Part shown: positions 63,195-64,000 of the stretch, one piece after another
Layout: each line of letters starts with the position of its first letter
Position numbering within the stretch: the stretch's first letter is position 1
From: Limanda limanda
Lineage: Eukaryota > Chordata > Actinopteri > Pleuronectiformes > Pleuronectidae
Assembly: GCF_963576545.1 (NCBI RefSeq)
Contig: NW_026870466.1
Span: 186,001 to 250,000, forward strand
Length of the DNA: 64,000 nucleotides
Direction: 5' to 3'
The notes under the pieces: model-generated
Told to the model about the DNA's origin: nothing
What the model saw: the letters and a program-made list of their open reading frames with translations, nothing else
Databases searched by the model: none
Made by a program: the position numbers and the translations under genes

Positions 63195-64000
63195 GTGGGG
63201 GTAGAGCCTACTTGCAAGTCTCTCCGACCTTCACAAAAAAGGTTATTCAAGAATATCTCCTCAGATTTGGGGGAATTTCGTCGGTCGACCTCTTCCGAAG
63301 GTCGTACAAGCTCGGGGATGGTACCAATCGATCTGCAGGACCCAAATTAGTCCAGATGCAACCACTTTCCAAGTCTCTCCGACCTTCACAAAAAAAGTTA
63401 TTCAAGAATATCTCTTTCTCCTATGTGCTTTCATCCCTAACCCTAACCCTAACCCTTCCGAAAGTCGGAGAAGCTCAAGGATGGTACTGATCGATGCGCG
63501 CAACCCCATTTAGTGGGGGTAGAGCCTACTTGCAAGTCTCTCCGACCTTCACAAAAAAAGTTATTCAAGAATATCTCCTCAGATTTGGGGGAATTTCGTC
63601 GGTCGACCTCTTCCGAATGTCGTACAAGCTCGGGGATGGTACCAATCGATCCGCAGGACCCAAATTAGTCCAGATGCAACCACTTTCCAAGTCTCTCCGA
63701 CCTTCACAAAAAAAGTTATTCAAGAATATCTCTTTCTCCTATGTGCTTTCATCCCTAACCCTAACCCTAACCCTTCCGAAAGTCGGAGAAGCTCAAGGAT
63801 GGTACCGATCGATGCGCGCTACCCCATTTAGTGGGGGTAGAGCCTACTTGCAAGTCTCTCCGACCTTCACAAAAAAAGTTATTCAAGAATATCTCTTTCT
63901 CCTATGTGCTTTCATCCCTAACCCTAACCCTAACCCTTCCGAAAGTCGGAGAAGCTCAAGGATGGTACCGATCGATGCGCGCAACCCCATTTAGTGGGGG
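63195..64000. repeat. Next deleted 1769-type module, cut by the window edge
   Basis: The visible order is B-A-B-AA, with CCGAATGTCG at 63618, as in 56453-57251. The array therefore continues past the edge and probably begins another 6.4-6.7 kb copy. Confidence 0.8.

Larger units (their letters stand above)
50665..63830. repeat. Pair of 6.4-6.7 kb tandem duplicates (50665-57088 and 57089-63830)
   Basis: Shared private changes lie 6424 bp apart on the left (51171/57595, 52083/58507) and 6742 bp apart on the right (55286/62028, 56876/63618). The 318-bp change in offset is the A+B step that is missing from the left block. Few other differences were noticed. Confidence 0.83.
1..64000. repeat. Tandem satellite array of A (163 bp) and B (155 bp) monomers, filling the window
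   Basis: The same landmark (GTGGGGGTAGAGCC) recurs from 60 to 63994 at intervals of 163, 157, 318, 319, 312 and, once, 320 bp. These intervals are A, A minus one telomeric unit, A+B, A+B plus one base, short A+B, and A+B plus two bases. About 294 full A and 104 B monomers account exactly for the distance, and nothing else is inserted. The window begins 39 bases into an A monomer and ends 105 bases into another, so the array continues on both sides. All monomers have one orientation. A subtelomeric satellite is inferred from the telomeric motifs; a pericentromeric array is the alternative. There is no unique sequence, and therefore no room for a conventional gene. Confidence 0.97.

Noticed and set aside
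50665..63830. Large duplications as assembly duplication error
   Set aside because: The copies differ by a 318-bp step and by private base changes such as 61564 versus 54822, so they are not exact copies of the same reads. Only read support would settle it fully.
41..63994. Roughly 200 overlapping open reading frames of 60-426 codons
   Set aside because: They all restate the same satellite in several frames, begin at GTG or ATG inside the repeat, overlap each other, and change frame with each 163-bp unit. None resembles a known domain, and there is no unique sequence for promoters or introns.
1..64000. CRISPR array
   Set aside because: There are no short repeats separated by unique spacers; the sequences between any chosen repeat are themselves repeated, and no cas genes exist.
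1..64000. Naming a species
   Set aside because: TTAGGG-type telomeric motifs are spread over many eukaryotic groups, and I do not recognise the 163-bp monomer; a database search would be decisive.

Overview
The whole 64 kb window is one uninterrupted tandem satellite array. I see no protein-coding gene, RNA gene, transposon or CRISPR array. Two related monomers make it up. Monomer A (163 bp, about 47% GC when counted on the consensus) carries a short telomere-type array, (CCCTAA)3CCC. Monomer B (155 bp) has no telomeric motif but shares A's middle section and an identical 44-bp 3' box. From the spacing of the GTGGGGG landmark I count about 294 A monomers plus one partial A at the left edge, and 104 B monomers. 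The counts and indels sum exactly to the 63,934 bp between the first landmark (60) and the last (63994).

The organism is a eukaryote with TTAGGG-type telomeres; animals, most fungi and several protist groups qualify, and the window does not decide between them. A subtelomeric position is the best reading, because telomeric motifs sit in every A monomer and always point the same way (C-rich on +). A pericentromeric or B-chromosome satellite cannot be excluded. If the embedded motifs share polarity with the real telomere, the chromosome end lies to the left.

Layout, in units cut at the A-monomer landmark: 60-11011 is a 2253-bp higher-order repeat (HOR) family with truncated and expanded copies. 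11012-18235 is a 1445-bp HOR family marked by a GGCACC variant. 18236-24014 is irregular. 24015-26267 is an isolated copy of the 2253-bp HOR. 26268-31410 is irregular and holds a six-A run and one odd B. 31411-35423 is a 2410-bp duplication. 35424-37828 is transitional. From 37829 to the right edge, 1769-bp and 2087-bp modules alternate, marked by an A-to-G change in the poly-A tract. They are packaged in very similar 6.4-6.7 kb tandem duplications.

Some rules hold across the array. B is never next to B. B is nearly always preceded by an A variant with CAACCCC instead of CTACCCC. The telomeric array always holds two or three CCCTAA units, and 20 A monomers have two. The many apparent open reading frames are by-products of the repeat: they overlap in different frames, the 163-bp period shifts frame each unit, and the translations only restate the satellite.
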